This document shows, in pieces, positions 20,577 to 31,181 of a stretch of DNA of 64,000 bases (its first letter is position 1; every line of letters begins with the position of its first letter). The stretch comes from Aurantiochytrium sp. KH105 (taxonomy: Eukaryota; Sar; Bigyra; Thraustochytrida; Thraustochytriidae). The DNA lies in NCBI GenBank assembly GCA_003116975.1, contig BGKB01000109.1:226726-290725 (forward strand). The letters are read 5' to 3'. Under the pieces are notes generated by a model. The model had not been told where the DNA came from and did not search any database. It saw nothing but the letters and a program-made list of their open reading frames with translations. Both the position numbers and the translations under genes were made by a program.

Positions 20577-22190
20577 ATGCTCGCGTACCTCGGGCGCACG
20601 CAGGACGAGGCAGGGACCGCGCCCGCGGCGCGGCGCGTGGTCGCCTACGCTGCGTATGAGGCCACCGTGGCGCGCGTCGCGCAGAAAATTAAGGCCGAGG
20701 TCCTCGTCCCGCTCTTCGGTAACCGCGCCGGCATCCCCGCCGAACTCGGCGTCTTCATGCTGCAGTTCCTCAGCGCAAAGGACCTCGGGAACCTTGCGCA
20801 GGTGAGCGCGGAACTCAAGGAGGTCGTCGACCACGTCTGCGAGGAACAGCTTCGCTGCGTGCTCGCCCTGGACGCCGAGAGTGAAATTCAAAGTCTGCCC
20901 ATCGCGGCCCATTTCCTCGAGCGCCCGCGCGGCTTTGGCGTCCCCTCCGTGACTCGTCTCCTGCACGTTCTGTGCAACAGCAGACAGGAGACGTACGCCA
21001 CCACCCTCACCTGCGGCGAAGGTCACACATGCGTCATTCAGGGCAATGGTTCTACCCTTTTCACCTTTGGCGATGGCAGTAGCGGCCAGCTCGGATCTGG
21101 AGAACGAGAGCGCTCGGTCCTGCCCGTGCGGCTCTCGGCCCCGTTCGGAGAAACCTTTGTCGGCGTTGCCTGCGGCGCAGAGCACACCTCCGCGCTCACC
21201 TCGAGCGGTCGCATCCTCACCTGCGGTGCCAACCTCGCCGGCCAGCTTGGGCGGCTTACCGAGAACAACGAGCCTTCGGCGACTCTCGCCCAACTTGACC
21301 TCTGCGACGCGCGCTTCGTTCAAGTAGTAGCGGGACGTTTCTACACGGCCGCAATCACAACCGACGGGAGAGTCGCCATCTTCGGCACGGGTCTCGACTG
21401 CGAGCTGGTCGCCGACACCTGCCTTTTGGTGGCGGGCGACATCGACGCCGACGAGCGCATTGTGCAGCTCGCCGCCGGGGCCGGCCACTTGCTGCTGCTC
21501 TCGAACCGAAACCGCCTCTTTGCTCTCGGTGACGGCACAGACGGCAAGCTTGGCCTCGAGGCGAACCTTGCCGGTGGAGCAGCTGCTCGTAACGATGTGG
21601 AGCGCGAGCAATCGCTCCATGCGTCGTCAACGTCGCCCCGTCTTGTTGCGATGCCCGAATCGGCGCTGAGCGAGGACATTGTCCACATTGCCGCTGGCGG
21701 CAGACACTCTGGTTTCATTGCCGCGTCTGGTGCTCTGTACATGTGGGGCTCTTGCAGACACGGTGAGCTGGGCATCGGTCGATTCCAGCGCGCCATCTTT
21801 CAGCCCACAAAGGTGCGCCTTCCGGCCTCGAACCCTTTTGCGCTCGCCATGTCGTGCGGCACAGCCCACACTGCCGTACTCACCACGGGCGGCCGCGTCG
21901 TTACCTTTGGCAATGGCTCGCACAACCAAGACGGCAAGCAGAACTCTTTCTGGGCCACGAATGCTCCTCATGAGATCTGCCCGGGCGAAATGGCAGATCT
22001 CAAGCCCGAGCTTGTCCACGTTGTCTGCGGCGGCCGCCATAGCGCGGCTCTCGACGTGCGTGGACGTCTCTTTACCTTTGGTGATCCCCTCTGCTGCGGT
22101 CGTCCCTTGCGGCTTGCCATGGCGGGCCCGCACTTCATGCCTCGCCAGGTCAACCTCATTCCGGAGGTCCATCGCCACAACAGTGTCTAA
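20577..22190 (+). CDS. F-box-like RCC1-repeat protein
   Basis: Product of 537 aa from the first in-frame ATG (20577); the frame is open upstream only from a TTG. The N-terminal part has an F-box-like helix (IPAELGVFMLQFLSAKDLGNLAQVSAELKEVV, about 72-104), which in F-box proteins binds Skp1. From about residue 150 it forms a seven-bladed RCC1-type propeller. Repeats are recognisable by the GxxHT/S, then GxLFTFGDG, then GQLG pattern: GEGHTCVIQG, LFTFGDGSSGQLGSG, CGAEHTSAL, LTCGANLAGQLG, AAGGRHSGFI, LYMWGSCRHGELGIG, CGTAHTAVL, CGGRHSAAL. The combination suggests a substrate adaptor of an SCF-type ubiquitin ligase, or a GEF-like scaffold; the substrate is unknown. Single exon. It converges on the RRM gene. 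Confidence 0.85.
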   Translation: MLAYLGRTQDEAGTAPAARRVVAYAAYEATVARVAQKIKAEVLVPLFGNRAGIPAELGVFMLQFLSAKDLGNLAQVSAELKEVVDHVCEEQLRCVLALDAESEIQSLPIAAHFLERPRGFGVPSVTRLLHVLCNSRQETYATTLTCGEGHTCVIQGNGSTLFTFGDGSSGQLGSGERERSVLPVRLSAPFGETFVGVACGAEHTSALTSSGRILTCGANLAGQLGRLTENNEPSATLAQLDLCDARFVQVVAGRFYTAAITTDGRVAIFGTGLDCELVADTCLLVAGDIDADERIVQLAAGAGHLLLLSNRNRLFALGDGTDGKLGLEANLAGGAAARNDVEREQSLHASSTSPRLVAMPESALSEDIVHIAAGGRHSGFIAASGALYMWGSCRHGELGIGRFQRAIFQPTKVRLPASNPFALAMSCGTAHTAVLTTGGRVVTFGNGSHNQDGKQNSFWATNAPHEICPGEMADLKPELVHVVCGGRHSAALDVRGRLFTFGDPLCCGRPLRLAMAGPHFMPRQVNLIPEVHRHNSV

Positions 22191-22680
22191 TGGCAAAGGC
22201 AGGCAGACTTGGTCACATTACATTTCTTTCTTTCCCTCTGGAGCGAAGGATGACAACACTTTCTCTAACGTGGCTCTCGAGCTAGACAGAAAAGCAACAC
22301 GCAGAACGCACGCACCTGTGGCACGAGAAGTCGCCCTTATGGCGGCTTTGCATCTCCAAAGCACACGAGCTAGGTGTCCTCGTAGAAATAGATTGTTGCA
22401 ATGCATTGCAAAAAGAAAAGCAAAAGCAACGAGGACGGGTGTGTGTCGCGTAAGCGCAACAAGCAAGATGGGCAAGGGGCGAGCAAGAAGGAATATCACA
22501 CGCTCTCCACGCTTAGTATCATGGGGATTTCTTTCGGGAATGTCTCCTTCTTCTTTATTTACTTTAACTTTTTCTATTTATCCGCGCGCGGCGGGCAGCA
22601 TGCCGGGAGGTTTTTAAAGTTTATTTTATTTATCTTTTTTTTACCAAGCATCGCGTCATTTCTTGTGCCCGCGCGCGTCT
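22191..22680. other. Intergenic between convergent genes
   Basis: About 490 nt between the RCC1 stop and the RRM-protein stop. AT-rich around 22610-22645 (TTTTATTTATC run), consistent with 3' ends and polyadenylation of both genes. No gene seen. Confidence 0.55.
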
Positions 22681-24150
22681 TTAGGCGTAGTCGACACGAA
22701 CAGGGCGTCCCAGCAATTTCTTGCCATTGAGTTTCTCCACGACTTGATCCACGACGTCCTCCGTGAAAAAGTCGGCGAAGGCGGCACCCTTAAATGCGCC
22801 CGTCTCCTTGTCTTCAATCCATCGCAGCGCCTTGATCGGTCCAAACGGCTTGCAAAACTCGTGGATCTGGTCTCCCGAGGGATCCAGGTCAAACGAGAGG
22901 TTGCCAAAGAATACAGCCTTGGTGCCACCCTCGGGACGTGTGCTCGGAGGCCGCGTTGGTCGCGAGGCACCTCCAGCGCCTCCCTTGGACTTGTTACGGT
23001 GCGGGCAGTACTCGATGCGAATAGGCCGGTCCTGAATACAAAATCCTGCGTTCGAGTACGCCACCGCCCACGCTGCGTCTTCGGCCGTGTTAAAGACGAT
23101 GAAAGAGCTGCCATAAAAGTTGCCCGTCTCACGATCCGTGACCCAGTTCACGTACGAAGGCTGGATTTCATGTTCCTCGAAACAAGCATTCAACGTGGTC
23201 TCGTCAATGCCGAACGGCAGGTTTCCCACAAAGCACCGATTCACGTTGTCTGGATTCGGCGCGGGCGCTTCGGGCGCGACAAAAGGTTTGGCACTCGCAG
23301 AGTCCTTGTTTTTGGAGCGGCTCTTGCCATGGCCTTGGTCTTGCGCGGACCCTTCTGCCGCCGAAGCGGCGTGTGCGGCGGCCGCGCCACTTGCTGTTCC
23401 TGCAGCGCCGCCCGCGCCGCGTGCGGCGGGCTCGATGCGAATCTTGCGGTTGAGCACCTTCTCGCCGGCCTTTTCGAGGGCTTTTTTGGCGTCCTCAATG
23501 GTTGCAAAGTCAACATGCGCGTACCGCTTGAACTCGCCAGCGGCATCGTGGCCAAAGCGCACGGCCTGAACCTCGCCACAGTCATGAAACACCTGGAGAA
23601 GCGTCTCCTCGTCAACATTGAAAGGAAGGCCACCGACAAAGACCGTCTCGCTCACCTCTGTGGGTGGCGGCGGCGGTGTCTTCTTGGCGACGGACAACGA
23701 TTCCGCGTCAGCCTTGCTCTCGGCCTCGGTCTCTTCGGCAGCGTCTGCGGGCTTGGCCATCTCGGCTTCGAGCTCTTCTTCGAGCGCGTTCAACTTGTTT
23801 TTGATACGCATATCGTGCGGGTTCTTGGCGAGCTTCTTTTCGAATTTTTCCATGCGCAGCTTGATCAGCTCTGCTGCCTTCGAGAGCTGTCGCTCCTCTG
23901 ACTGTGTTTTCTTGACGTCTTGGGCGTTGTCGGCGTCCGGACGCTCATCCTCGCTGTTGTCCGAGTCTTCTTGCTGCTCGGCACGTTTTTCCTCCTTTTT
24001 CTTGAGCTCCTTCTTTTCCTTCTTGGCCTTCTTCTCCTTTTTTTCCTTTTTCTCCTTCTTCTTCTTGGCGTCCTTCTTCACTTTCTTGGCGTCCTTCTTG
24101 ATCGCGAGCTCCACCTCGGGCTCGTCGCGCGTCCTCTTCTTCCCGCCCAT
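22681..24150 (-). CDS. Three-RRM nucleolar-type RNA-binding protein
   Basis: Product of 489 aa from the ATG at 24150; a GTG lies three codons upstream. The N-terminal 55 residues are almost wholly Lys/Glu (a nucleolar-localisation-like tract), then an acidic stretch. RRM1 is at about 168-241 (RNP2 VFVGGLPF, RNP1 RYAHVDF), RRM2 at about 305-380 (CFVGNLPF, GSSFIVF) and RRM3 at about 411-489 (VFFGNLSF, GAAFADF). Linkers are Ala/Gly-rich. The layout resembles nucleolin/Nsr1 and Nop12/RBM34 proteins that act in pre-rRNA processing, but acidic-patch and RGG features are weak, so the exact orthologue is open. GCTAGC sits 17-22 nt upstream of the ATG. Confidence 0.85.
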   Translation of the reverse strand: MGGKKRTRDEPEVELAIKKDAKKVKKDAKKKKEKKEKKEKKAKKEKKELKKKEEKRAEQQEDSDNSEDERPDADNAQDVKKTQSEERQLSKAAELIKLRMEKFEKKLAKNPHDMRIKNKLNALEEELEAEMAKPADAAEETEAESKADAESLSVAKKTPPPPPTEVSETVFVGGLPFNVDEETLLQVFHDCGEVQAVRFGHDAAGEFKRYAHVDFATIEDAKKALEKAGEKVLNRKIRIEPAARGAGGAAGTASGAAAAHAASAAEGSAQDQGHGKSRSKNKDSASAKPFVAPEAPAPNPDNVNRCFVGNLPFGIDETTLNACFEEHEIQPSYVNWVTDRETGNFYGSSFIVFNTAEDAAWAVAYSNAGFCIQDRPIRIEYCPHRNKSKGGAGGASRPTRPPSTRPEGGTKAVFFGNLSFDLDPSGDQIHEFCKPFGPIKALRWIEDKETGAFKGAAFADFFTEDVVDQVVEKLNGKKLLGRPVRVDYA

Positions 24151-24896
24151 GCTGTGCACCTCGCGAGCTAGCGAGACTCTTAAGCGCTCTCTTGCTCTCT
24201 TTCACAAACGAGGCGCGTTGACCTCGGGTGGAGGAAGACGCACAAGCTCTCGAGGCCTGCGCGCTGCGCGGAAGCGTGAGAGCGAGGCTTTCGCTCGAGC
24301 TGACTGGGTCTTGAGGTCTCGGAGCGAGAGCAGCCGGGCCACCGGTTCTGTGCCAATGGTCTGGATTCGAGTGCGCGCACAAGGCTCGCTCCCGTGTCGC
24401 TTTTTTTTTTTTTTCCCTCGTTTTTTACTTGTAAACAGAAGTTGTAACCTAAGTGGGCGTGTGGCATAGCCTTTTTATAGAGTGCGAGGATGCAAGCAAA
24501 AGGCTGCCACAATCAATAATAAAAAGATGAGTCTATCTTGACATGGAGCTGCTGCCAGTTACTGCCGCTTCCAATGCTGCTCCGAAGTCTCTAGGCCTAG
24601 GTGATGAACTTGTGCCAGTGATGAAACAGACCTCGCTAATCTTAACCTAACCTATAACCGTATTTCATTTATCTTGGCAGCTATGCTTTTCCTCTTTCTC
24701 TCTGACATGAAATATTTGACGCAGAATGACGAATGTGCTATCAGAATCTAACACTTTTTTGGTGGGGGCGGGGGGAGAAGCAGCGATTTTGTGTAAAGAA
24801 CATCAACAACAACAGTTTTATGGTTAGCTAGGTTTTTTTTGGTCTTTTAAAATTCAAGGCAGCCTCAGCACAAGAGATGCAGAGCAGACCGGAAGC
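24151..24896. other. Intergenic, RRM-gene promoter and receptor 3' flank
   Basis: No gene recognised. Features include a T tract (24402-24415), CTAGGCCTAG near 24591-24600, two GTGATGAA words (24602, 24618), and a GC-rich strand-asymmetric run GGTGGGGGCGGGGGG near 24762. Confidence 0.45.
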
Positions 24897-27543
24897 CTAC
24901 TTGCGCACATAGTTCGCAGGGAAGACGCCGCGCTGGCCGTTAGCCTCACCCTCCCACCATCCGCTGGTGTCGCGGTTGATGACGCGAATGCGATCACCCT
25001 TGCTGAAGGAGAGCTCGCCCGGTTCCTGCGCCACGTGCTGATACGAGGCCACGACGTAGCCGTCACCTGCACTCGCGCCGGCAGCGCCGCCACCAAAGAT
25101 GCGCGATCCAAACGCAGCGGCACCAGCCGTCATACCAGCGACGAAGCCAGGGCCCTGCGCGTCCGCCACACGAGGGCTCGAGGCAGGTGCCGACGGAGAT
25201 GAGGCGACGGTGAGGTTGCGCGAAGAACCACGAAAACTGGGGAGAAGAGGAAGACCCCGACGGTGGCGACGGAAGCCCACGGCAAGAAGCGCAGCAAAGC
25301 CGACGCTTGCAATCGCGATGGCCGCAATAGCGCCAGGATGCAAGCCGCCCGCTACCACAGTGATGTGACCCTTTTGACCGCGGTTGGAAAAGTTGTTGTT
25401 GCGTGTGGACATGTAGTGGTACGTCCCCACTTCACCCGTGCGGACAGCACCAAGGTCGAAATAAGGCGTCTTCGCTCCGGAAAGTTTGGCGCAGTTGTAA
25501 AAAGACTCCTCGCGATCAGTGCGGCTCGTGTACTTTTCCTCGAGCTGCGCAAAGGTATAGCATTTTTCCGGATTGGCGTACTCCTGGTCAAGAAAGAGAA
25601 GACGAGCCCATTGATCCGTAGAAATGTCGAACATTTTCATGGAAGACACGTCGTCCATGGCAAAGTTCTCGCCGGCGTTCACCATAGGCACCATGTTAGA
25701 ACGGTCAGCTGTGGTTTGACCCGTGTTAAGCGCGTTACGCGGTCCACCCTCGCCGTCGTTGCCACCGCGATCCGGGTTGTAATCAGACCCGGTCCACTGC
25801 ACGTGAACACAATCGTCGTCTGTGACTGTAAGGTCCGCTGGGACAAAATCATACTCGACGGCAGGGTAAGTCTGCACGATGTTTCCTCGCTTACCGCGGA
25901 CGTTAAGATTGTAGATTGTGCGATCCTCACACTCATCGCCAGCCTCAGAAGCAGGCACGATATCGAAGACGTAAGAGCGATCTTGAAAAGTGCGACCAAT
26001 CTGTTCCGTGTTCATCGTGTAGCTCAACGAGGCAGCGCTCGAGAGGCCGTTGACTGCGATATAGGTCTTATCTTCGTTCGCGTCATTGTCATAGATCGGG
26101 TTCGGATCGCCAACATTGTACGCTGCGTTGCCGTCCACCGAAGCTTCGAGTCCTGCAGTGATGCCATCCGCGGTGGAAATGTTATAGCGAACGCGCAGCA
26201 CGCATTTCGTTCGTTGATCAACGTGCGGCACTGTCCAAACGTATCTGTTCGCAGAAGTACTTCCGCCAACATTTCCGAGATGATTTTGGCGATTGAAGCT
26301 CGCCACAACGCATTCCGGAGGGTCGATGCCGTGTGAAGGATCGGTGCACCAGGTACCTTCCTCGGCAATGCAAGCACGCTCATTGTTGGGTTGGGAGCTG
26401 GCTGAGGTGCACTCGCCCGAGGGGCAGGCGCAACGACCGCGTGGCTTGACATTTTGCGACTCCGAGCGAAAGTAGTCGCACTTGGACTCGTCTTCGGTGA
26501 GCACAGCCACATCCTTCCAGGGAGACCAATGCCAGTAAGGCCAATAGTGCGATTCTTCCACGCACTCGAGACCATATCGGTTGTCATTGGGATTTTGGCG
26601 GTCCGCCATGGCGCCCTTGCTGTTGCTAACACTTTGATCCGAGGTCCACAGACCCTTGTTGCGTTCACGAAGAAGGCACTGCTGATAGTAATTGAGTGTC
26701 TCATGACGGCCGTAACGCATATCATCTTGTGCATCGGCGGAGGTAGGGATTGTAGTTTGAGCCCGGACATTGAGATTCGTGTCAAGCAGCGACTTGAGGG
26801 CTATGGGCGTGCCGTCACGCAACGAGCACGTCGACGAAATGGACGAGTCCGGGTAAAAGGGTGACTTGCACACGTCGTCAGCAGAGTCAGCACTGATTCC
26901 GCAATTGTCCGAGAGTGTGTCTTCACAGGCGTACTGGATGACAATCTGGGAATGCAGCTCCGCGTTGGGGCCAAGACCATGCTGTACCGTCCACTCGATG
27001 GGGATCTTGGAGCCACTGAAGTAGTACATACGGTCGGTGTTGACTGCACCTTCTGTGATGACGTTGCCGTCGGAGTCCAGCTGGGCTTTGGCTTCCTCAT
27101 CGGTAATGTTATAGTTGGTTGTCTGACACTCTTCCAGTGCCGTGGCATCGTCTACGAGTTCGTAGCACGAGAAAGGCATCGCGCGAGGGCAGTTGTAGCC
27201 GCCTGCGTTGTTGTTTTCGCTGTCAAAGAGGCGGTTGGCATTGCCGGTGTTCGCATTGTTGATTTCGCCTGCGCAGAGATGAACCGAGAATAAAAGAATT
27301 GCGTGGCGTCAGTCGAGCCCAAGTACTTACATTTAATTCCTCTCGTCTCGTCTCATCTCGTCTCATCTCGTCTCGTCTCTGAATCTGGTCCTGGCTCCGC
27401 GAGCTTTCTTTCCTTTCTCACTTACAGTTGCGGTTGTTGCTTCCGCGCGGATTGTGCATGTAGATATCGCCGCGCACCTCGACGGGGCCATGGCTGAGCG
27501 CGAGCACGGCCAGCAGCACCGCGAGCGAGGTCTTCATGGTCAT
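24897..27543 (-). CDS. DD3-3-like secreted/receptor protein with TM and cytosolic SH3 domain
   Basis: Exons 27543-27426 and 27268-24897 (intron 157 nt, GTAAGT donor, GCAG acceptor) give 829 aa. The splice joins a split Cys codon (T|GC). Residues 1-22 are a signal peptide. The mature N terminus DIYMHNPRGSNNRNC plus NRLFDSENNNAGGYNCPR matches my memory of Dictyostelium DD3-3-type proteins, as does MYYFSGSKIPIEW and the QIVIQYAC segment. A Cys-rich ectodomain follows, one TM at about 685-705 (AAIAIASVGFAALLAVGF, stop-transfer RRHRRG), a Ser/Pro/Gly linker, and a canonical SH3 domain at 774-829 (ELSFSKGD, GWWEGE, GVFPANYV). The SH3 would recruit proline-rich cytosolic partners. Role unknown; adhesion or signalling is an inference. 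A CTCGT/CTCAT pentamer repeat fills part of the intron. Confidence 0.8.
27341..27380. repeat. CTCGT/CTCAT pentamer microsatellite in an intron
   Basis: About eight pentamer units inside the receptor-gene intron. A related GAGGC/GAGAC pentamer array lies at 28513-28567. Confidence 0.75.
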
Positions 27544-28512
27544 GGCCTCCGCCCTCCCTGTTGCTTGCTCGCGCACACACACAGACTGCACTCGCTCCTC
27601 CTCACTCGGCGCGCAGCTCCTGCCGGCGTCCGTCCCGCGTCGACTCGCGTCGCGCAAGGCCGAGCGAGACTCGTCTCGGGGCGACCGATCGTTCGGAATT
27701 TGCCGGCGGCGCGGCGCGGCCCGCGAGGGCGAGCGAGCGAGTGATTGCTCGACTTATCGAGAGGGATGGATTGATTGATTGACTGATTGCTCTAGTCGGA
27801 GGCTAGCTCGCTCTCTACGGCCCAGGATGGACTCACGACAGACGCCACGACGGTCAAGAGGCGGAAAAAGAAGCACACAAGTACAGACACACACACACAC
27901 ACGCGCGCGCACAACCCTCGCTCGCGCGAGCCTCGATAGTTCACTTGCGCTTCGGCTTGCCGCACTTGCGCAGAAGCGCGGCCGCATTTGCGGCCGGGCC
28001 GGCCCAGCTGCAAGGCAAAGAAAATGAAAGAAAAGAAAGAAAGCAAAAAACGAGTGTGTGCGCAGGGCGCGCGCACAAGTTGTCGCAGCGGTCCCGCCGC
28101 AGCCGCAGCCGCCGCGCCGCGGGAGAGGCAGCTAGCTGGCACGGCCAGAGGCGGGCGGCGAGCGGCGAGCGGCGGGCGGCGGGCGGCTACGATGCTGCGC
28201 GCTCGCACGCGCGCCGTACGTGCCGGCCGGAGCGGCGGAGGCTGCCAGCGCGGCGCGGGCCGGGCCGGCGGGTAGGTATGGCGGGGCGGTAAAGAAGAAA
28301 GAAAGAAAAAAGACTTCTTGTAAGGTGGCGCGCGGCAAGTCGGGTATACGGTGCGCGCACAGTGCGGTATAGAAATAGCGCACTTGCGGAGGCCGGCGCG
28401 GAAGCTACGCGCGCGGCACGTGCTGCACGTGCTGCGGCCAGGCGACCCGACCTGCTGCTACCTGCACTGTCGCGAGTCTCGACGTGACGTGACGCGATGA
28501 GACGCAACGGAA

Positions 28513-28567
28513 CGAGGCGAGGCGAGGCGAGGCGAGGCGAGGCGAGGCGAGACGAGACGAGACGAGA
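28513..28567. repeat. GAGGC then GAGAC pentamer array
   Basis: About seven GAGGC units pass directly into about four GAGAC units, a two-variant pentamer microsatellite. Confidence 0.8.
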
Positions 28568-29112
28568 TCTCCTCGCGACGAGGCTGCTGCAGGCGCAGCT
28601 GCGCGAGATCTCGCCGCGCAGCACCGCCCGCGAGCGACTGACCGGTGCCAGATCAAGAGAGATCCCGTCCGCCTCGCATATGGATGCCGTCAGGGGTGTG
28701 CGTTTGCGCACATGCCTGTACTGCTCGTGCTTTCGTTTCTTGAAAGAACGCGACACGCTGTACTGACGACAGGTGCTTCTTTATCCGATTTTCTCCATCG
28801 AGGCGCGGCGACTCATCACTCTTCCGACGACTGCGACTCAGCCGCCAGGCAGCTCGCCGAAACGCGCAGCTAACATCTCTGTTCGGTGGGTCGGGCCCAT
28901 GCTTATGCAGCTGGGCGGGGCTGGTCACGGTCGCCGCGATCGTTATCGTACCAGCGAGCGATGTATGTGAATGCAACTTGCCACAGTGGTGTATAAAAAT
29001 GCCAGCCAAGACGAAGCCGTCAAAGCGGAGGCGAGGAAAGCCCAGGCCCCAGGGCATCGAGCACGATCAGCATCCCGCGGCAGGCCGAGGGATCCAAACC
29101 GTGGAGAGCGAT

Positions 29113-29160
29113 CGAGCGAGGGAGGGAGGGAGCGAGCGAGCGAGCGAGCGAGCGAGCGAG
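29113..29160. repeat. GAGG/GAGC tetramer tract
   Basis: Three GAGG units followed by about eight GAGC units, in non-coding sequence. Confidence 0.75.
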
Positions 29161-29642
29161 GATGGATGGAATCCCTGTCGACTCCTCGTCGCCGTTGCCG
29201 CAGCAAACCCTCGCTGGAAATGGCCCGGCCCGCTGTGCGTAGCGGCGGAGACACGATAAGTCTCCATGGGCCGGGAAAAAGGGTGGAAGGAAGGAAGACA
29301 CGGCCCGGAAAGGCGGGCTGCTAGCCAGCCAGCCAGCCAGCCAGCCACCAGCCAGCGAGGCCTTTTGCGGCAAAGTGAGCATGCGCCCAAGCGGAGCATG
29401 CGCCACAATCTGACAAGGAGCGTCTGGGATGGGCTTACGTTAGCCAGCTAGCCAGCCAGATCGTTGACAGGACAATAAAGTATACCTAGGCTACTTTAAA
29501 TACTTGAAATTCTGCCAATCAACGATTATTGCAGCACATCGAGAGAGCAACCAAACGTTCTCTAAACTTCATAGGGTGAATGTATACAAATTAGGATATA
29601 ATACTATGGACAAGGCAAAACCGGGCCGCTTTCGGCAGCAGC

Positions 29643-31123
29643 TCACGCCTCTGCACGGAGCAATAGGTCAACAAGCTCGCTCTTCTCAACGCAGCTTGAA
29701 TAGTCAATGCCGAGACGGCCCAAAAGATGCTTGAGCGTGCCAATTGAGCACTTGAATAGATCCTGGCGAGATTGCGGAGGAGGAGCGGCAGCGTTGACAT
29801 GCTCTCCGCCCGAATTTACGCGACGACGCTTTGGTTCGCGCGCAGACGTGGCTGCTGCGCGAGGACTGCGCACTTGCTGCCGCTGCTGGCCTGCTTGCTC
29901 GCTACTAGACTCCGAGTTTGCTTGCGGTCTCGTCGTTTCCGCTGTCGCTGACGTTGTCGAAGAGGACCGCGATCGAGGACTGAAGTCAAAAGCCTGGGCC
30001 AGAGGGTGAAGCCAATGCACAAATGGCTGATTGCTTGACACCGGAAGCCCGCTCGGCGATGTGAAGACTGGCGGCAGGGTCGGTGACGGTCTGGACGCTC
30101 TAGAATGCGTCGTCGTCGTCGACGACGATGATGATGATGATGATGATGATGATGACGCGGGGGTTGCCGACGCTCTCGCTGGCCTCGTGGACACGCTTCC
30201 TGACCTCGCAGGCCCCGACGAAGAGGCGAAAGCGCGGCGCAATCCTTCCGCAAAGCTCGATTGCCGTGAGAGTCCAGACGTGGCCGAAGCCCGGCTTTCG
30301 CTTCTGCTTCCGCCGCTCGTACCGCTACTGGTGCTACTCGCAGGTACAGGTGCTCTTCGGCGGTTGACGCGACGACGGGAAGAAGAGTCTTGGTTCGCGC
30401 TTGAGGAAGATGAAGGAGGCTGAGATGCAAAAGCGCGCCTCAAGCCCTCGGCAAAACTACTCTGCCGATCAAGCCCTCCCGCTTGGCGCGCGGGTCTGCT
30501 GCGCGCTTCAGATGATGACCTCTGCGTCCCTGAGGTTGAAGAATCCTGTTCCCGCTGCCCCATGTAGTTGATCATGGCCTCTGAAAAAGAGCGCATGTAG
30601 TCCTGCATGAGGGCTTCGGCGAAATGCCGCGCGGCAGCAATCTCATCGCCATGTGCAGATTCGCCGGCGTGGGATGCTTGGTTCCGCCCTTGCACAGGGT
30701 CTGGGCTCGTATTGGGGGCGGCTGAGGAAGAGCTCCGTTCCGAGCCCCCATCTTGGCTCTGCTCCGCATTCGTCTCGGGCTTATCTTCATCTACGGGGAG
30801 CCCCTGCCTGCAGTTCGGGCACGAGTTGTGCCGTTCAAGCCACGGCGTCACACACGCCGCGTGAAAGATGTGCTTACAGGGCAATTCAATCACATCCTCG
30901 TCTTTTTCAAACGCGCTCAGACAGACGCTGCAGGAATGGTCGCCTCCCGGCGTGCGCACAGGGCACGTCTCCTGGCCCACTTTTGTCCGCGCGAGCTTGG
31001 CGACCGCCTCGCGCGGTGCTGGTGCAGGACCCGCGGCCTGGTCGTTCTCGTCTGCTCGAATATCAAACGCGTAAATCGGGAAGAACACCGTCGTCATGAA
31101 CCGGAGCATCTCCTCGCTTCGAG

Positions 31124-31154
<31 letters not shown>

Positions 31155-31181
31155 TCCCACGCCCGCATTTCCCCCCGCCAT
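29643..31181 (-). CDS. RING-H2 E3 ubiquitin ligase with C-terminal SAP-like motif
   Basis: Product of 512 aa from the ATG at 31181; upstream extension starts at TTG. A polyglutamine tract at about 11-19 is encoded by the CTG run. The RING-H2 finger at 84-125 has CSVC, then CKHIFHAAC, W, and CPNC in C3H2C3 order, so E2 binding is expected. The long middle is Ser/Arg-rich and disordered, with polySer tracts. It carries the same 15-residue phrase RQSSFAEGLRRAFAS twice (by codon position near 30441-30485 and 30228-30272). The C-terminal 36 residues (CSIGTLKHLLGRLGIDY, then C-EKSELVDLLL) resemble the SAP-like helix pair of RNF34/RFFL ligases. Substrate unknown; the repeated phrases could be docking or phosphorylation sites. 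Confidence 0.85.

Larger units (their letters stand above)
27544..29642. other. Intergenic 2.1 kb, simple-sequence rich
   Basis: No gene recognised. Contains CA/CG dinucleotides (27885-27912), a GAGGC/GAGAC array (28513-28567), a GAGC tetramer tract (29113-29160), a CCAG tract (29322-29346), and GCTAGC at 27802, 29320 and 29448. Open frames are translations of these repeats. Confidence 0.45.

Noticed and set aside
22663-23901. 412-residue plus-strand protein
   Set aside because: Antisense to the three-RRM gene; no domains, and codon bias fits the minus strand.
24600-24720. Box C/D snoRNA suggested by two GTGATGAA words and later CTGA
   Set aside because: No terminal stem, wrong spacing between C and D boxes, and the words are common by chance.
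27418-27657. Separate 79-residue secreted peptide gene
   Set aside because: The frame runs into a GTAAGT donor and its mature N terminus continues naturally into the receptor exon.
30031-30423. Plus-strand poly-Asp protein
   Set aside because: It is the antisense of the polySer tract in the RING ligase gene.
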